Shown piece after piece: positions 1-7,937 of a stretch of DNA of 64,000 nucleotides; position 1 is the stretch's first letter, and every line of letters begins with the position of its first letter. The stretch is from the NCBI GenBank assembly GCA_963790435.1, contig CAWBOI010000003.1:124001-188000 (forward strand). The letters are read 5' to 3'. Under the pieces are notes generated by a model. The model was given only the letters and a program-made list of their open reading frames with translations, had not been told where the DNA came from and ran no database searches. The DNA is from Ilyomonas sp963790435 (GTDB lineage: Bacteria; Bacteroidota; Bacteroidia; Chitinophagales; Chitinophagaceae). Position numbers and translations under genes: made by a program.

Positions 1-2
1 TC

Positions 3-182
3 GACAATTTGAGCGATGCATTTCACATTACCAACGTGCCTACTTTTATTGTGATGAAAGAGGGAAAAGAAATTGCCCGTGTAGTTGAATACGGCAAGTA
101 TGGACAGATTGATAAAGAACTGGGTGAAATTGTAAATGCAGCACAGTCCGCCGCAGCGAAAGCTTTAAAGCCCCGGCCCTAA
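3..182 (+). CDS. Thioredoxin-like protein, C-terminal part only
   Basis: The reading frame is open from the window edge to a TAA at 180-182, giving the last 59 residues of a protein whose start lies outside. The sequence ITNVPTFIVMKEGKEI is typical of the second half of a thioredoxin fold: the cis-proline that packs against the redox site (VPT), a beta strand (FIVMK), a glycine turn and a closing helix. The CxxC redox motif would lie upstream and cannot be seen, so it may be a true thioredoxin or a redox-inactive relative. The last residues (AAQSAAAKALKPRP) form an Ala/Lys/Pro tail past the fold. Confidence 0.75.
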   Translation, partial: DNLSDAFHITNVPTFIVMKEGKEIARVVEYGKYGQIDKELGEIVNAAQSAAAKALKPRP

Positions 183-271
183 AGGGAGTTCTGAAACTAC
201 ATCCATAACTCACCACTCACCACTCATTTCAATTAACCATTAACAATTACCAATTAAAAATAAAATAACCT

Positions 272-1261
272 ATGACTTACATTGCAAATGCGAACCGTTA
301 CAAAGAAATGAAGTATCGCCGCTGTGGAAAAAGCGGCATTTTACTGCCTGAAATTTCGCTGGGCTTGTGGCACAACTTCGGTGGTGTGGATGTGTATGAA
401 AATTATCGCACCATCCTTCGTGCCGCATTCGATGCGGGCATTACGCATTTTGATTTGGCAAACAATTACGGGCCTCCGCCCGGCTCTGCCGAAGCCAACT
501 TTGGAAGAATTTTACAACAAGACTTTCATCAGTACAGAGACCAATTGATCATCTCTACCAAAGCGGGTTATTTAATGTGGGAAGGCCCATATGGCGAATG
601 GGGATCGAAGAAATATTTGGTGGCTTCGCTCGACCAGAGTTTGAAGCGGATGGGGCTTGATTATGTTGATATTTTTTACAGTCATCGTCCCGATCCCAAC
701 ACACCGTTGGAAGAAACGATGATGGCGTTGGACTTGATTGTACGACAAGGCAAAGCGTTGTATGTGGGCATTTCGAATTATCAAAAAGAAGAAGCTGCAA
801 AAGCCATTTCTATTTTAAAAGAACTGGGTACGCCTTGCCTCATTCATCAACCCAAATACAGTTTGTTTGAGCGTTGGGTAGAAGGCGGTTTGTTAGATGT
901 GCTGGAAGAAAATGGTGTGGGCTGCATTCCGTTTTCGCCGCTGGCGCAAGGCTTATTGACGAACAAATATCTGAAAGGTATTCCTGATGATTCGCGCGCA
1001 CACAAAAGCACCGGCTTTTTGCAGGAGAACCAGGTAACGCCGGAAGCCGTTGTCAAAGCGCAAAAGCTTAATGAAGTAGCGCAACAACGCGGTCAAACGC
1101 TGGCGCAGATGGCACTTGCGTGGTTGTTGAAAGACCCGCATATTACTTCGGTATTAATTGGTGTGAGCAAATTGCAACAGTTGGAAGATTGCTTAAAAGC
1201 CATTGACAATACAACTTTTAGCGGTGAAGAATTGAGTAAGATTGAGGAGATATTGAAGTGA
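272..1261 (+). CDS. Aldo/keto reductase, L-glyceraldehyde 3-phosphate reductase type
   Basis: A 329-residue NADPH-dependent aldo/keto reductase with a TIM-barrel fold. The catalytic tetrad is visible: Asp61 and Tyr66 in FDLANNYG, Lys97 in STKAGY and His138 in YSHRPD. GISNYQ near residue 170 and the cofactor-binding VLIGVSK near the C-terminus are also as expected. The early GLWHNFGG segment and the EGPYGEWGSKKYL loop match the E. coli YghZ/Gpr branch, which detoxifies L-glyceraldehyde 3-phosphate and methylglyoxal. The family is safe, the exact substrate is inferred. An alternative ATG lies at codon 13, but the longer form keeps the usual N-terminal extension. It stands alone between short intergenic stretches. 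Confidence 0.85.
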   Translation: MTYIANANRYKEMKYRRCGKSGILLPEISLGLWHNFGGVDVYENYRTILRAAFDAGITHFDLANNYGPPPGSAEANFGRILQQDFHQYRDQLIISTKAGYLMWEGPYGEWGSKKYLVASLDQSLKRMGLDYVDIFYSHRPDPNTPLEETMMALDLIVRQGKALYVGISNYQKEEAAKAISILKELGTPCLIHQPKYSLFERWVEGGLLDVLEENGVGCIPFSPLAQGLLTNKYLKGIPDDSRAHKSTGFLQENQVTPEAVVKAQKLNEVAQQRGQTLAQMALAWLLKDPHITSVLIGVSKLQQLEDCLKAIDNTTFSGEELSKIEEILK

Positions 1262-1370
1262 GATATTGAACCACAGAGACACGGAGATCACATAGATTCA
1301 CGAAGAAAGGGTTCACGAAGATGTCTCTTTGTGTTTTAGCAACTTGACGGTTTTAAATTGACATTCGCCT

Positions 1371-1471
1371 AAATGCTCAATTATTTTCAAAGCGTACAAG
1401 AGTGCGACGCAACGATGCTCAACCGGAGAGATGCAGTCCGGTACATAAACTTGCATTCTGTATTGGCTGTT
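1371..1471. repeat. Copy 1 of a roughly 101-bp dispersed repeat
   Basis: This stretch aligns over its whole length with 32511-32611. Both share the blocks CAATTATTTTCA, GCAACGATGCTCAA, TACATAAACT and TGTATTGGCTGTT, with a variable middle. Both lie in gaps without genes. No ORF explains the similarity. Confidence 0.7.
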
Positions 1472-1537
1472 TTTGATTTCGGTTCAAAAGAAAACTGTAC
1501 TTTGCTATCTATTTTTTACTGATAAAAATTCACTATT

Positions 1538-1690
1538 ATGTCGTTACCAACCAACAACAAAAACGAAGGCAAAGGAGCCAATAAAACAACAAAAAGCGGA
1601 ATGGCTTCCGGCTCCAAATTCATCAGCAAACCGAAAGCGGGCGGCGCAAATAAAAAGCCGGTAAAAACAGGCGGCAGCCGTGGTAGCTGA
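1538..1690 (+). CDS. Small basic Lys/Gly/Asn-rich protein, 50 residues
   Basis: An ATG at 1538 opens a frame of 50 codons closed by TGA at 1688. The product is low in complexity and strongly basic, with runs such as KNEGKGANKTTKSG and KPVKTGGSRGS and almost no hydrophobic residues, so it is probably disordered and may bind nucleic acid. A TACTTTGC sequence about 40 bases upstream resembles a Bacteroidota -7 box with one base missing, and a terminator follows 34 bases after the stop. I do not recognise a family. The evidence is the unit of promoter-like box, ORF and terminator, and the skewed but coherent composition; it could still be spurious. Confidence 0.55.
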   Translation: MSLPTNNKNEGKGANKTTKSGMASGSKFISKPKAGGANKKPVKTGGSRGS

Positions 1691-1723
1691 CGATAATTAT
1701 TGAATAAAAAAATGGGCAAAAAC

Positions 1724-1757
1724 AAAGCCTCACAGCAAATGTTGTGAGGCTTTGTTT
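1724..1757. terminator. Bidirectional intrinsic terminator
   Basis: An 11-bp perfect stem (AAAGCCTCACA at 1724-1734 with TGTGAGGCTTT at 1743-1753) has an 8-base loop and T-rich ends on both strands. It sits between the small plus-strand gene and the minus-strand YtxH gene, whose ends converge here. Confidence 0.85.
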
Positions 1758-1778
1758 TGAATTTTGTTTTGACCGTTT

Positions 1779-2009
1779 TTATGATTCGCTAACGATAGCT
1801 GAATCGTAAAGACTGCCGGAAACAATTTTGGATGGTGGCTGTTTCGACGCTTCACCTGTTAAGTCAATCATATCATCTGATATCAGGCTTTTTAAATCGT
1901 TGCCACGCTGGGCAAGCATTTGACGGGTTTCAGCACCGCTGCGGGGCGCAAACAAATAAACGAGCAAGCCACCGAGAGCCATGCCGCGTAAGAATGATAC
2001 TAAGTGCAT
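1779..2009 (-). CDS. YtxH domain-containing protein
   Basis: A 76-residue protein with one N-terminal membrane segment (about residues 4-20, LVSFLRGMALGGLLVYLFAP) followed by RSGAETRQML, the hallmark of the YtxH family: a glycine-rich hydrophobic helix ending in a FAP(R/K)SG turn and then a polar helix. Members are small membrane-anchored proteins often linked to envelope stress; the biochemical role is unknown. The C-terminal half is acidic and Ser-rich. It stands alone and converges on the terminator at 1724-1757. Confidence 0.75.
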   Translation of the reverse strand: MHLVSFLRGMALGGLLVYLFAPRSGAETRQMLAQRGNDLKSLISDDMIDLTGEASKQPPSKIVSGSLYDSAIVSES

Positions 2010-2122
2010 AATTTTAATTTTAGTAGTGAAAAGTTTTTGTTGTACCCGTATTACTACCTAAAACTTTGCCAGTAAATTGTGGTGTAATATTTTATTGGAA
2101 AAAGAGGAGTAAAACAGAATAC

Positions 2123-2344
2123 ATGAGCAGTGCATTTGTAAAGGAAAGCGACGAGCAATGGCTGCACGATGTGCAACCTACATTGCCGGCGTTGGTGCAT
2201 TATTTAACAAGAGAAAATAATGGCATTCGCGTGTATGAAAAGCGGCAATTGGTAGATGCCAAAACAGGCAAAGAAGTATATGAAATGAGTAACGGTTTAG
2301 CGTATTGGAAAGATAAGGATGGACGATGGGAAATTAAATGGTGA
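2123..2344 (+). CDS. Hypothetical protein, 73 residues
   Basis: The start is placed at ATG 2123 rather than at an upstream start in the same frame, because the upstream 19 residues look like leader sequence and a purine-rich stretch (AAAGAGGAG) precedes the ATG. The product (MSSAFVKESDEQWLHDVQ...) is charged and soluble, with a central segment RVYEKRQLVDAKTGKEVYEM and a Trp-rich end (LAYWKDKDGRWEIKW). I do not recognise the family; small proteins of this type are common in Bacteroidota. It runs towards the minus-strand polysaccharide locus. Confidence 0.6.
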   Translation: MSSAFVKESDEQWLHDVQPTLPALVHYLTRENNGIRVYEKRQLVDAKTGKEVYEMSNGLAYWKDKDGRWEIKW

Positions 2345-2390
2345 GTGGTGAGTAACGTATAACATCATCTTCATTCTCATTAAAAATCAC

Positions 2391-3416
2391 TCATTTCGCA
2401 AATACTTTTTTCAGCAAAGATTTTCCGGCGAAATAAGCTCGGCGCTGCACCGGAATTTGGGGAATCATAAACGTGCTTTGCAAGCGTTGTTGTAATTGGC
2501 TATTTGAAAAATCGGACAAAACAAAACTTTGTTTTTGCAACCAGCCAAACAGTTCTACAAAGCCATGTCGCTTCTCAGCAGGAAGATGCCAGATTGCCAA
2601 TTTTTCATCGCCTTTCTTGATGTTTCTGAATGAGGTGGGATCGGTCCACAACCGCTTGATGTATTTGTTTGCCTGGCCACCTTTAAAGCCGTTTTTATAA
2701 AATAAGAAACTTAAGGTGTGCGCTTCTTCGTGCAGCTTATCCAAACCGGCATTGTTCAATTGGATCAACTGTTTCCAGACAACATAAAAATCTTCGATGA
2801 GCGTTTTTAAAACCCCAATCGTAGTTGCATAAAATTCGCCTGCGTGATATTGCGGAATGTGCTCTACTTTCTGGTTTAATAAATAAGAAAATACGCTTTG
2901 CATACTCTTTCTTGAATTGCCGTTGATGTCGTGGTCGGGTGCATAATCAATCACGTAAGTAATGCACTTTTCTACACTTATTTCAGCAAATAAAGAAGAC
3001 AAATTTTGGGTAATAATACAATCAGAATCGAGCAATAAAAAGTTATCGTCGTCCCTAAAATCTTTGTGCGTGCTGATGTATTTAAAGATTGAAAACTCGT
3101 AAAACTGGTTGCGCCATTGATTGTAATATCCTTGCGGCGTTACATACTCAAACGGCGTTACATAAAAGCTTACGTTCAATTGCTGCAACAGTTGTTGCAC
3201 ATCAGTTCCATCAACTATAGGAAGATTAGATTGATTGCTGAAAAGGGCCAAAGTAGCGTGAGGATTGTGCCGCCTTGCCATTGTGTAAAAACAACCGATA
3301 CAACGCCAGTAAATGTTTTGCACTTTGGCATCGGACGATTTGCCTTTTGCCGAAGGAAAATAGGTGCTGTTGTCTTCAGTATCCAAACAAATCCAGGTGG
3401 CAATAATGTTTTTCAT
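2391..3416 (-). CDS. Putative glycosyltransferase with a DxD motif
   Basis: A 341-residue soluble protein at the distal end of the polysaccharide locus. LLLDSDCI near residue 125 is a DxD-type metal and nucleotide-sugar binding motif in a Rossmann-like GT-A setting, preceded by an N-terminal strand (MKNIIATWICLD). A later HxxG-like region (ALWHLPAEKRHG near residue 270) fits GT-A transferases. I cannot name the GT family or sugar. It follows the next transferase by 15 bases on the same strand, so the two are probably co-transcribed and both act on the surface polysaccharide. Confidence 0.6.
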   Translation of the reverse strand: MKNIIATWICLDTEDNSTYFPSAKGKSSDAKVQNIYWRCIGCFYTMARRHNPHATLALFSNQSNLPIVDGTDVQQLLQQLNVSFYVTPFEYVTPQGYYNQWRNQFYEFSIFKYISTHKDFRDDDNFLLLDSDCIITQNLSSLFAEISVEKCITYVIDYAPDHDINGNSRKSMQSVFSYLLNQKVEHIPQYHAGEFYATTIGVLKTLIEDFYVVWKQLIQLNNAGLDKLHEEAHTLSFLFYKNGFKGGQANKYIKRLWTDPTSFRNIKKGDEKLAIWHLPAEKRHGFVELFGWLQKQSFVLSDFSNSQLQQRLQSTFMIPQIPVQRRAYFAGKSLLKKVFAK

Positions 3417-3431
3417 ACAAGTAAAATTTTC

Positions 3432-4331
3432 TTACGAAAACAAACTTTTTATTTTGTAAAGAATACGAGTTTTGAGGCTATACGTATCCAAAAATTGGTT
3501 GAAGATTTCGGGATGAATATGGGGCGAGAGAAAATGGAATTTGGTTTTGCCACTTTTATCTAAAACCGTTGAAAAACGTGTTTGGTGTAAGCCAGCGGTG
3601 TGCGTTGCATTGCCACCAAAACCATCGTTTGCTACTTTTGAAACCGTAGGAAAAACGGTATAAGTTCCGAGTTTAAATTGAGCATACGCCCAACGGATGG
3701 CCCACGAATTTCGCTTGCCTTCCATCTGCAAACGCAGCAGCTTGGTAAGGTCGGAGCCATTGCGGTTAAAGCGTTTTTGTGCCGCTTTATCTTTCGTAAA
3801 CGCATTGTATTCTTTCATTGCCCAATCTATTTTATCCCAACGGTTTTTCCAGGTTGCCCAACCCCAGCTTGAACCTCTTCCCGTAAAATAAACATCTATA
3901 TTTTCCTTGGTGCGAATAGGAACGGTATAACCGCAAACGGCAAACACTCGTTCATCGTTTTCATACCAGTTCAACGCATCATTCATGAAGTTTAAAAAGT
4001 TATCAGACAGCACTAAATCATCTTCCAGAACAATGGCTTTTCCCCGTTCATTTACAACTTCTGAAACGCCGGCTATTACTGAATTTGCGAGCCCTTTGTT
4101 TTCATCGGAAAAACGAAGTGTAACCGACGCAAAGCCTTCAATATTTCGAATAAAAGATCGAACTTCCTCAACAACTTGCTTGTCTTCTTCTTTGGCTGCT
4201 GCATCGGAGAAAATGTACAGATGCGACTGTGCAGCCAGCTTGTTATTTTGCAAAGAAGCCACAACTTGTTGGGTTAAATCAAGCCGCTTAAAAACAAACA
4301 AACAAATAGGTGCAAGTATGGTTTCGGGCAT
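3432..4331 (-). CDS. Glycosyltransferase, GNT-I-like
   Basis: A 299-residue GT-A type enzyme. The N-terminus (APICLFVFKRLDLTQQVVASL) is the usual first strand and helix, and IVLEDDLVLSDNFL near residue 100 carries the EDD metal-binding motif found in N-acetylglucosaminyltransferase I-like proteins of bacterial polysaccharide loci. GRGSSWGWATWKNRW (about residues 150-165) is also typical of these bacterial transferases. No membrane segment is seen, so it acts at the cytoplasmic face. It lies between the Wzy-like membrane protein and a second transferase. Confidence 0.7.
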   Translation of the reverse strand: MPETILAPICLFVFKRLDLTQQVVASLQNNKLAAQSHLYIFSDAAAKEEDKQVVEEVRSFIRNIEGFASVTLRFSDENKGLANSVIAGVSEVVNERGKAIVLEDDLVLSDNFLNFMNDALNWYENDERVFAVCGYTVPIRTKENIDVYFTGRGSSWGWATWKNRWDKIDWAMKEYNAFTKDKAAQKRFNRNGSDLTKLLRLQMEGKRNSWAIRWAYAQFKLGTYTVFPTVSKVANDGFGGNATHTAGLHQTRFSTVLDKSGKTKFHFLSPHIHPEIFNQFLDTYSLKTRILYKIKSLFS

Positions 4332-4399
4332 GATACAATTGAGTTAAGAATTGAAATTTCTTTACAACGCATTTTATAAAAATGGGCAAAACCAAAAGG

Positions 4400-5671
4400 C
4401 TATGCAGCCGTTTGCAGACTTACATTTTGAGTCTTGTTTTTCTTTTCTAAATAATACAAACACAGCCCGATGTGACCAAAAAAAATAGTAGGCAACACAT
4501 AACTTAATGAAAACATAAGACCGGTTAAACAAAACGAAACGAGGATAACCGACTCATGCGAAAGCTTTTGCTTAAAGGCTTTCACTGCAATAATGATAAA
4601 GAATGAATATTTTAAAACTAACCCTACAATGCCATGATAAAACAGAATTTCGATAAACCCTTCGTGAAAGTGTTGGCCCGAGCCTTCTTCCCACCAATCA
4701 ACCAACGGGTTTCGCACATAAAAGCCTTGAAACGACCAACCTGTAAAGAGCTTTTGCTTAATCATTTCGCCATACACTTTCGATTGGTCAATGCGAAAGC
4801 TGCCGGTGCCACCTTCTCTGTCAGGGTTTAAAATTTCAGTAAACCGATTGCCTAAAAAATCTAAAAAGCCGGGCTTCAACGCAGATAAATAAACAATTCC
4901 AAACACACCAATTACTGCAAACATGGTGAACATAGTGAAGAAGCGAGAAGCCGTTTTGCGATTGTTGCGAACTGTGAATACAACAAATAAAAAGGTTGAG
5001 AAAATGGCGCAACTCCAAACCGAACGGTGCTGGTGTATGAGAATGATAACAAAACATAGCAAAAACAGGAGCAAGTCAACAATCTTTCGCTTTTGAATGT
5101 ACTGGCTTAAATACCATAAATACGGAATGATGATCATTAAAATGGAACGGGCATGAATAACGCGGTCATCACCTGAAAAAGGTCCGTAATCTTCCATGTC
5201 AACCTGCGCCAGACTAAAGCCAAAACCATGACCATGAATTGCCATGAAAACAATGTAGGTAATGAGATAAAACTTCGCTACTATTTCGAGTATATCCAAA
5301 TCGAGCGAGCGACAAACGGCTTTGATGAACACTACATATACCACCGGGTAAATGACAGAAAAAATGGTAAGTTTATCAAAGAAATTTCCATACAAATACA
5401 AAGATTCAAACACCAGCTTTACCATGAGCATGGTGAATAGCACAATGAATATTTTTTCGTCTTTTTTCAGCTTTGGAAACGAAAACAAAACATAGCCGTA
5501 AACCGCAAGGGACAAGCCTTTGGTAACGTTTTCATAGATGTTAGAATTGGGCAAAATGAGCCATGAAAAAATACCTTCATTAAAAAAATAAAGAAACACC
5601 AACACCAGGAACTCAACAATGTGAAACCGGTATTTAAAAATGCGTATGGTGAATGGCTGACTCAGATTCAT
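4400..5671 (-). CDS. Wzy/WaaL-like O-antigen polymerase or ligase membrane protein
   Basis: A 423-residue protein with roughly ten to twelve hydrophobic helices and one larger polar loop (about residues 285-345, with HARSILMI before it and a segment containing GGTGSFRIDQSKVYGEMI). This layout is typical of Wzy polymerases and WaaL ligases, which handle undecaprenyl-linked glycans on the periplasmic side. Sequence identity in the family is always low, so polymerase and ligase cannot be told apart here; its place among transferases in a Wzc/Wza locus favours polymerase. It starts 18 bases after the upstream GT2 gene. Confidence 0.7.
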   Translation of the reverse strand: MNLSQPFTIRIFKYRFHIVEFLVLVFLYFFNEGIFSWLILPNSNIYENVTKGLSLAVYGYVLFSFPKLKKDEKIFIVLFTMLMVKLVFESLYLYGNFFDKLTIFSVIYPVVYVVFIKAVCRSLDLDILEIVAKFYLITYIVFMAIHGHGFGFSLAQVDMEDYGPFSGDDRVIHARSILMIIIPYLWYLSQYIQKRKIVDLLLFLLCFVIILIHQHRSVWSCAIFSTFLFVVFTVRNNRKTASRFFTMFTMFAVIGVFGIVYLSALKPGFLDFLGNRFTEILNPDREGGTGSFRIDQSKVYGEMIKQKLFTGWSFQGFYVRNPLVDWWEEGSGQHFHEGFIEILFYHGIVGLVLKYSFFIIIAVKAFKQKLSHESVILVSFCLTGLMFSLSYVLPTIFFGHIGLCLYYLEKKNKTQNVSLQTAA

Positions 5672-5689
5672 GGGTTATTTTTTAGGGAG

Positions 5690-6523
5690 CTAAACGCTGG
5701 CTTTTAAGTTGCCTGCATTGGGCTTGCTAAGCTTGTTGCTAATGACGCTTTTTGCTTTGTGATATGCCCTTGGAAAAAGATTGTAAAACTGTATGGCGCT
5801 CAATAAAGCATTTAAGGCAATTACTTTGGGATGCCTGCGGTTGTCAATCCATTTGATGGGACGCTCGCCTTGCATGTACATCTTTTGAAACGTAGCTTCT
5901 TTTTCAGGAACCACCTGGCGATAAATGTCTCTTTTTCTATCCACCAAATCTTTGCTGATATATCCTAAATGTTTAAGGCGAAAGTTTGTATTTACCTGTA
6001 TTCCTTTAATGCCTTTTACGTTGGGCGAATCGCAAATGATATTTTGAAAATAACCGCCCGGTGCTTCGCGCCACAGAATGCGGTCGTGTCCGGAACTATA
6101 ATTTAAGCGATACCAGGAACCTGCAAAATGTTCATAATCTATAAAATGAAACCTGCGAAAGCCATACTTGTTAACCCAGTTTCGATTCATTAAACGGTCA
6201 AAATCCTTACGGGTTAATCCGGGTTCAAAAATTTCATCCACATCTAACCACAAACACCAATCTGGGTTGCGTTTGCGCATCATGGCATAGAGCATATTTT
6301 TATCTCTGCCTTCATCATAACCTTCGGTACGAATAAAGTCAACCACTTTTGGGTGCTTTTCTAAAACAGTATCCGTGCCATCGGTTGAGCCGTTGTCGAG
6401 CACAACAATTTCATCGGCAATTTTTTCAAAATAGGTTAGCCAGTCGTGAACGAAAAAAATTCCGTCTTTCACCCGAAGCATTACCACCAGTTTAGGCATT
6501 TGAATAGGTTTTGTTTTTATCAA
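5690..6523 (-). CDS. Glycosyltransferase family 2
   Basis: A 277-residue GT2-like transferase. The nucleotide-binding DNGSTDGT near residue 42 and the metal-binding DVDE near residue 95 (WCLWLDVDEIFEPG) are clear. The core ends near residue 220 and the C-terminal stretch is basic. The start is uncertain: a second ATG at codon 9 (MPKLVVMLRVKDG) begins at the first strand of the fold and may be the true one. The gene is separated from gmd by a 276-base gap holding an inverted repeat, so it may be transcribed at a different level from the upstream half of the locus. Confidence 0.75.
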   Translation of the reverse strand: MIKTKPIQMPKLVVMLRVKDGIFFVHDWLTYFEKIADEIVVLDNGSTDGTDTVLEKHPKVVDFIRTEGYDEGRDKNMLYAMMRKRNPDWCLWLDVDEIFEPGLTRKDFDRLMNRNWVNKYGFRRFHFIDYEHFAGSWYRLNYSSGHDRILWREAPGGYFQNIICDSPNVKGIKGIQVNTNFRLKHLGYISKDLVDRKRDIYRQVVPEKEATFQKMYMQGERPIKWIDNRRHPKVIALNALLSAIQFYNLFPRAYHKAKSVISNKLSKPNAGNLKASV

Positions 6524-6533
6524 TATTTTTGTC

Positions 6534-6661
6534 TGAACCAGGATTTTATAGGATTTGACTGATTAGGAAGATTAATTGCAAACGGTGAAAGCAATTGCAT
6601 GTAATTTGGTTATACAAAAACAATCAGCCGAATCAGTAAAATCCTACAAAATCCTGGTTCA
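6534..6661. repeat. 31-bp imperfect inverted repeat between gmd and the GT2 gene
   Basis: The left arm 6534-6564 and right arm 6631-6661 are near-perfect reverse complements (TGAACCAGGATTTT then TAGGATTT then ACTGATT), with about 66 bases between. The centre holds a smaller pair, AATTGC and GCAATT. The arm sequence resembles a dispersed repeat I recall as common in Bacteroidota intergenic DNA, so it is probably a small non-coding mobile repeat. The gap 6524-6799 holds no gene. Confidence 0.75.
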
Positions 6662-6799
6662 AACAAGCATAAACAACAATTGCTTTTACAGGTATTTTCT
6701 ACACCATAAAAGCAATCGTTTAGCGAACTATTTTTTCTTCTACAATCTTATCCTTTTATAAGATTGTTGTTATTACAATATTGCTTTTACAAGAAACAA

Positions 6800-7906
6800 T
6801 TACATCATATTTTCGGCAGAGCTATATATATAACCTACACCAAACGAACGAAACAGTTCTACATCTTTATCCATCATATCTTTTACCAGCATTTCCAAAC
6901 TGTATTCCGGTTCCCAACCTAATTTGGTGCGGGCTTTGGTAGCATCGCCAATTAATAATTCCACTTCTGTTGGACGGAAATAACGAGGATCAACTGATAC
7001 TATTTCTTTACCAATTGGTAACTCGTAAGCTGCATTGTTGCACGAAACAACAATACCTTTTTCGTTTACGCCTTCGCCTTTAAACTCGAGTTGAATACCC
7101 ACTTCATTAAATGCCATAATTACAAAATCGCGAACGGTTGTAGTAATGCCAGTTGCAATTACAAAGTCTTCAGGCACATCTTGCTGCAAAATCAGCCACA
7201 TGGCTTTTACATAATCGCGCGCATGTCCCCAGTCGCGTTTTGCATCTAAGTTACCTAAGAACAATTTTTCCTGCATTCCCAACGCAATGGCAGCCACCGC
7301 GCGGGTAATTTTACGTGTTACAAACGTTTCGCCGCGAAGCGGACTTTCATGGTTAAATAAAATACCATTACAGGCGAACATATTATAAGCTTCGCGATAG
7401 TTAACCGTAATCCAGAAACCATACAATTTGGCTACAGCATAGGGGCTGCGCGGATAAAATGGCGTGGTTTCTTTTTGCGGCACTTCCTGCACCAAACCAT
7501 ACAATTCCGAAGTAGAAGCCTGGTACAGTTTTGTTTTCTTTTCCAGTTTAAGAATACGAATAGCTTCCAGCAAACGAAGCGTACCAATGCCGTCTGCATT
7601 GGCTGTGTATTCGGGTGTATCAAAGCTTACTTTTACATGGCTCATTGCAGCCAGGTTGTAAATTTCATCAGGTTGCGCTTCCTGTACAATGCGTATCAAA
7701 TTCGTACTATCGGTTAAATCGCCATAATGCAATCTGAATCGTACATGTTTTTCATGAGGGTCTTGATACAAATGGTCAATGCGTTCTGTATTAATTAATG
7801 AGGCACGGCGTTTAATGCCATGGACCATATAACCTTTTTCCAGTAATAGTTCGGCAAGATAAGCGCCATCCTGGCCTGTAATACCCGTAATCAAAGCTGT
7901 CTTCAT
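6800..7906 (-). CDS. gmd: GDP-mannose 4,6-dehydratase
   Basis: Converts GDP-D-mannose to GDP-4-keto-6-deoxy-D-mannose, the first step to GDP-L-fucose and related donors. A 368-residue extended SDR enzyme: the NAD(P) motif TGITGQDG lies at residues 7-14, the catalytic STSE around 131-134 and the YxxxK pair at Tyr156 and Lys160 in SPYAVAK. FNHESPLRGETFVTRK near 195 is the diagnostic GMD signature. It lies 31 bases after fcl, which uses its product. Length and motifs are complete. Confidence 0.97.
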   Translation of the reverse strand: MKTALITGITGQDGAYLAELLLEKGYMVHGIKRRASLINTERIDHLYQDPHEKHVRFRLHYGDLTDSTNLIRIVQEAQPDEIYNLAAMSHVKVSFDTPEYTANADGIGTLRLLEAIRILKLEKKTKLYQASTSELYGLVQEVPQKETTPFYPRSPYAVAKLYGFWITVNYREAYNMFACNGILFNHESPLRGETFVTRKITRAVAAIALGMQEKLFLGNLDAKRDWGHARDYVKAMWLILQQDVPEDFVIATGITTTVRDFVIMAFNEVGIQLEFKGEGVNEKGIVVSCNNAAYELPIGKEIVSVDPRYFRPTEVELLIGDATKARTKLGWEPEYSLEMLVKDMMDKDVELFRSFGVGYIYSSAENMM

Positions 7907-7937
7907 AAGAGAAGTGTTGTGTTGTTTTGTTTTAATT

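Noticed and set aside
1724..1757. A dispersed copy of the TTTGTTTTTGCC element as part of a terminator
   Set aside because: The motif copy at 1715-1726 only overlaps the base of the hairpin by three bases; most other copies have no hairpin, so the motif is not simply a terminator tail.
6534..6661. An invertible capsule promoter as in Bacteroides
   Set aside because: No convincing TAnnTTTG box with correct spacing lies in the 66-base centre, the arms look like a dispersed repeat, and no invertase gene is nearby. Kept only as an inverted repeat.
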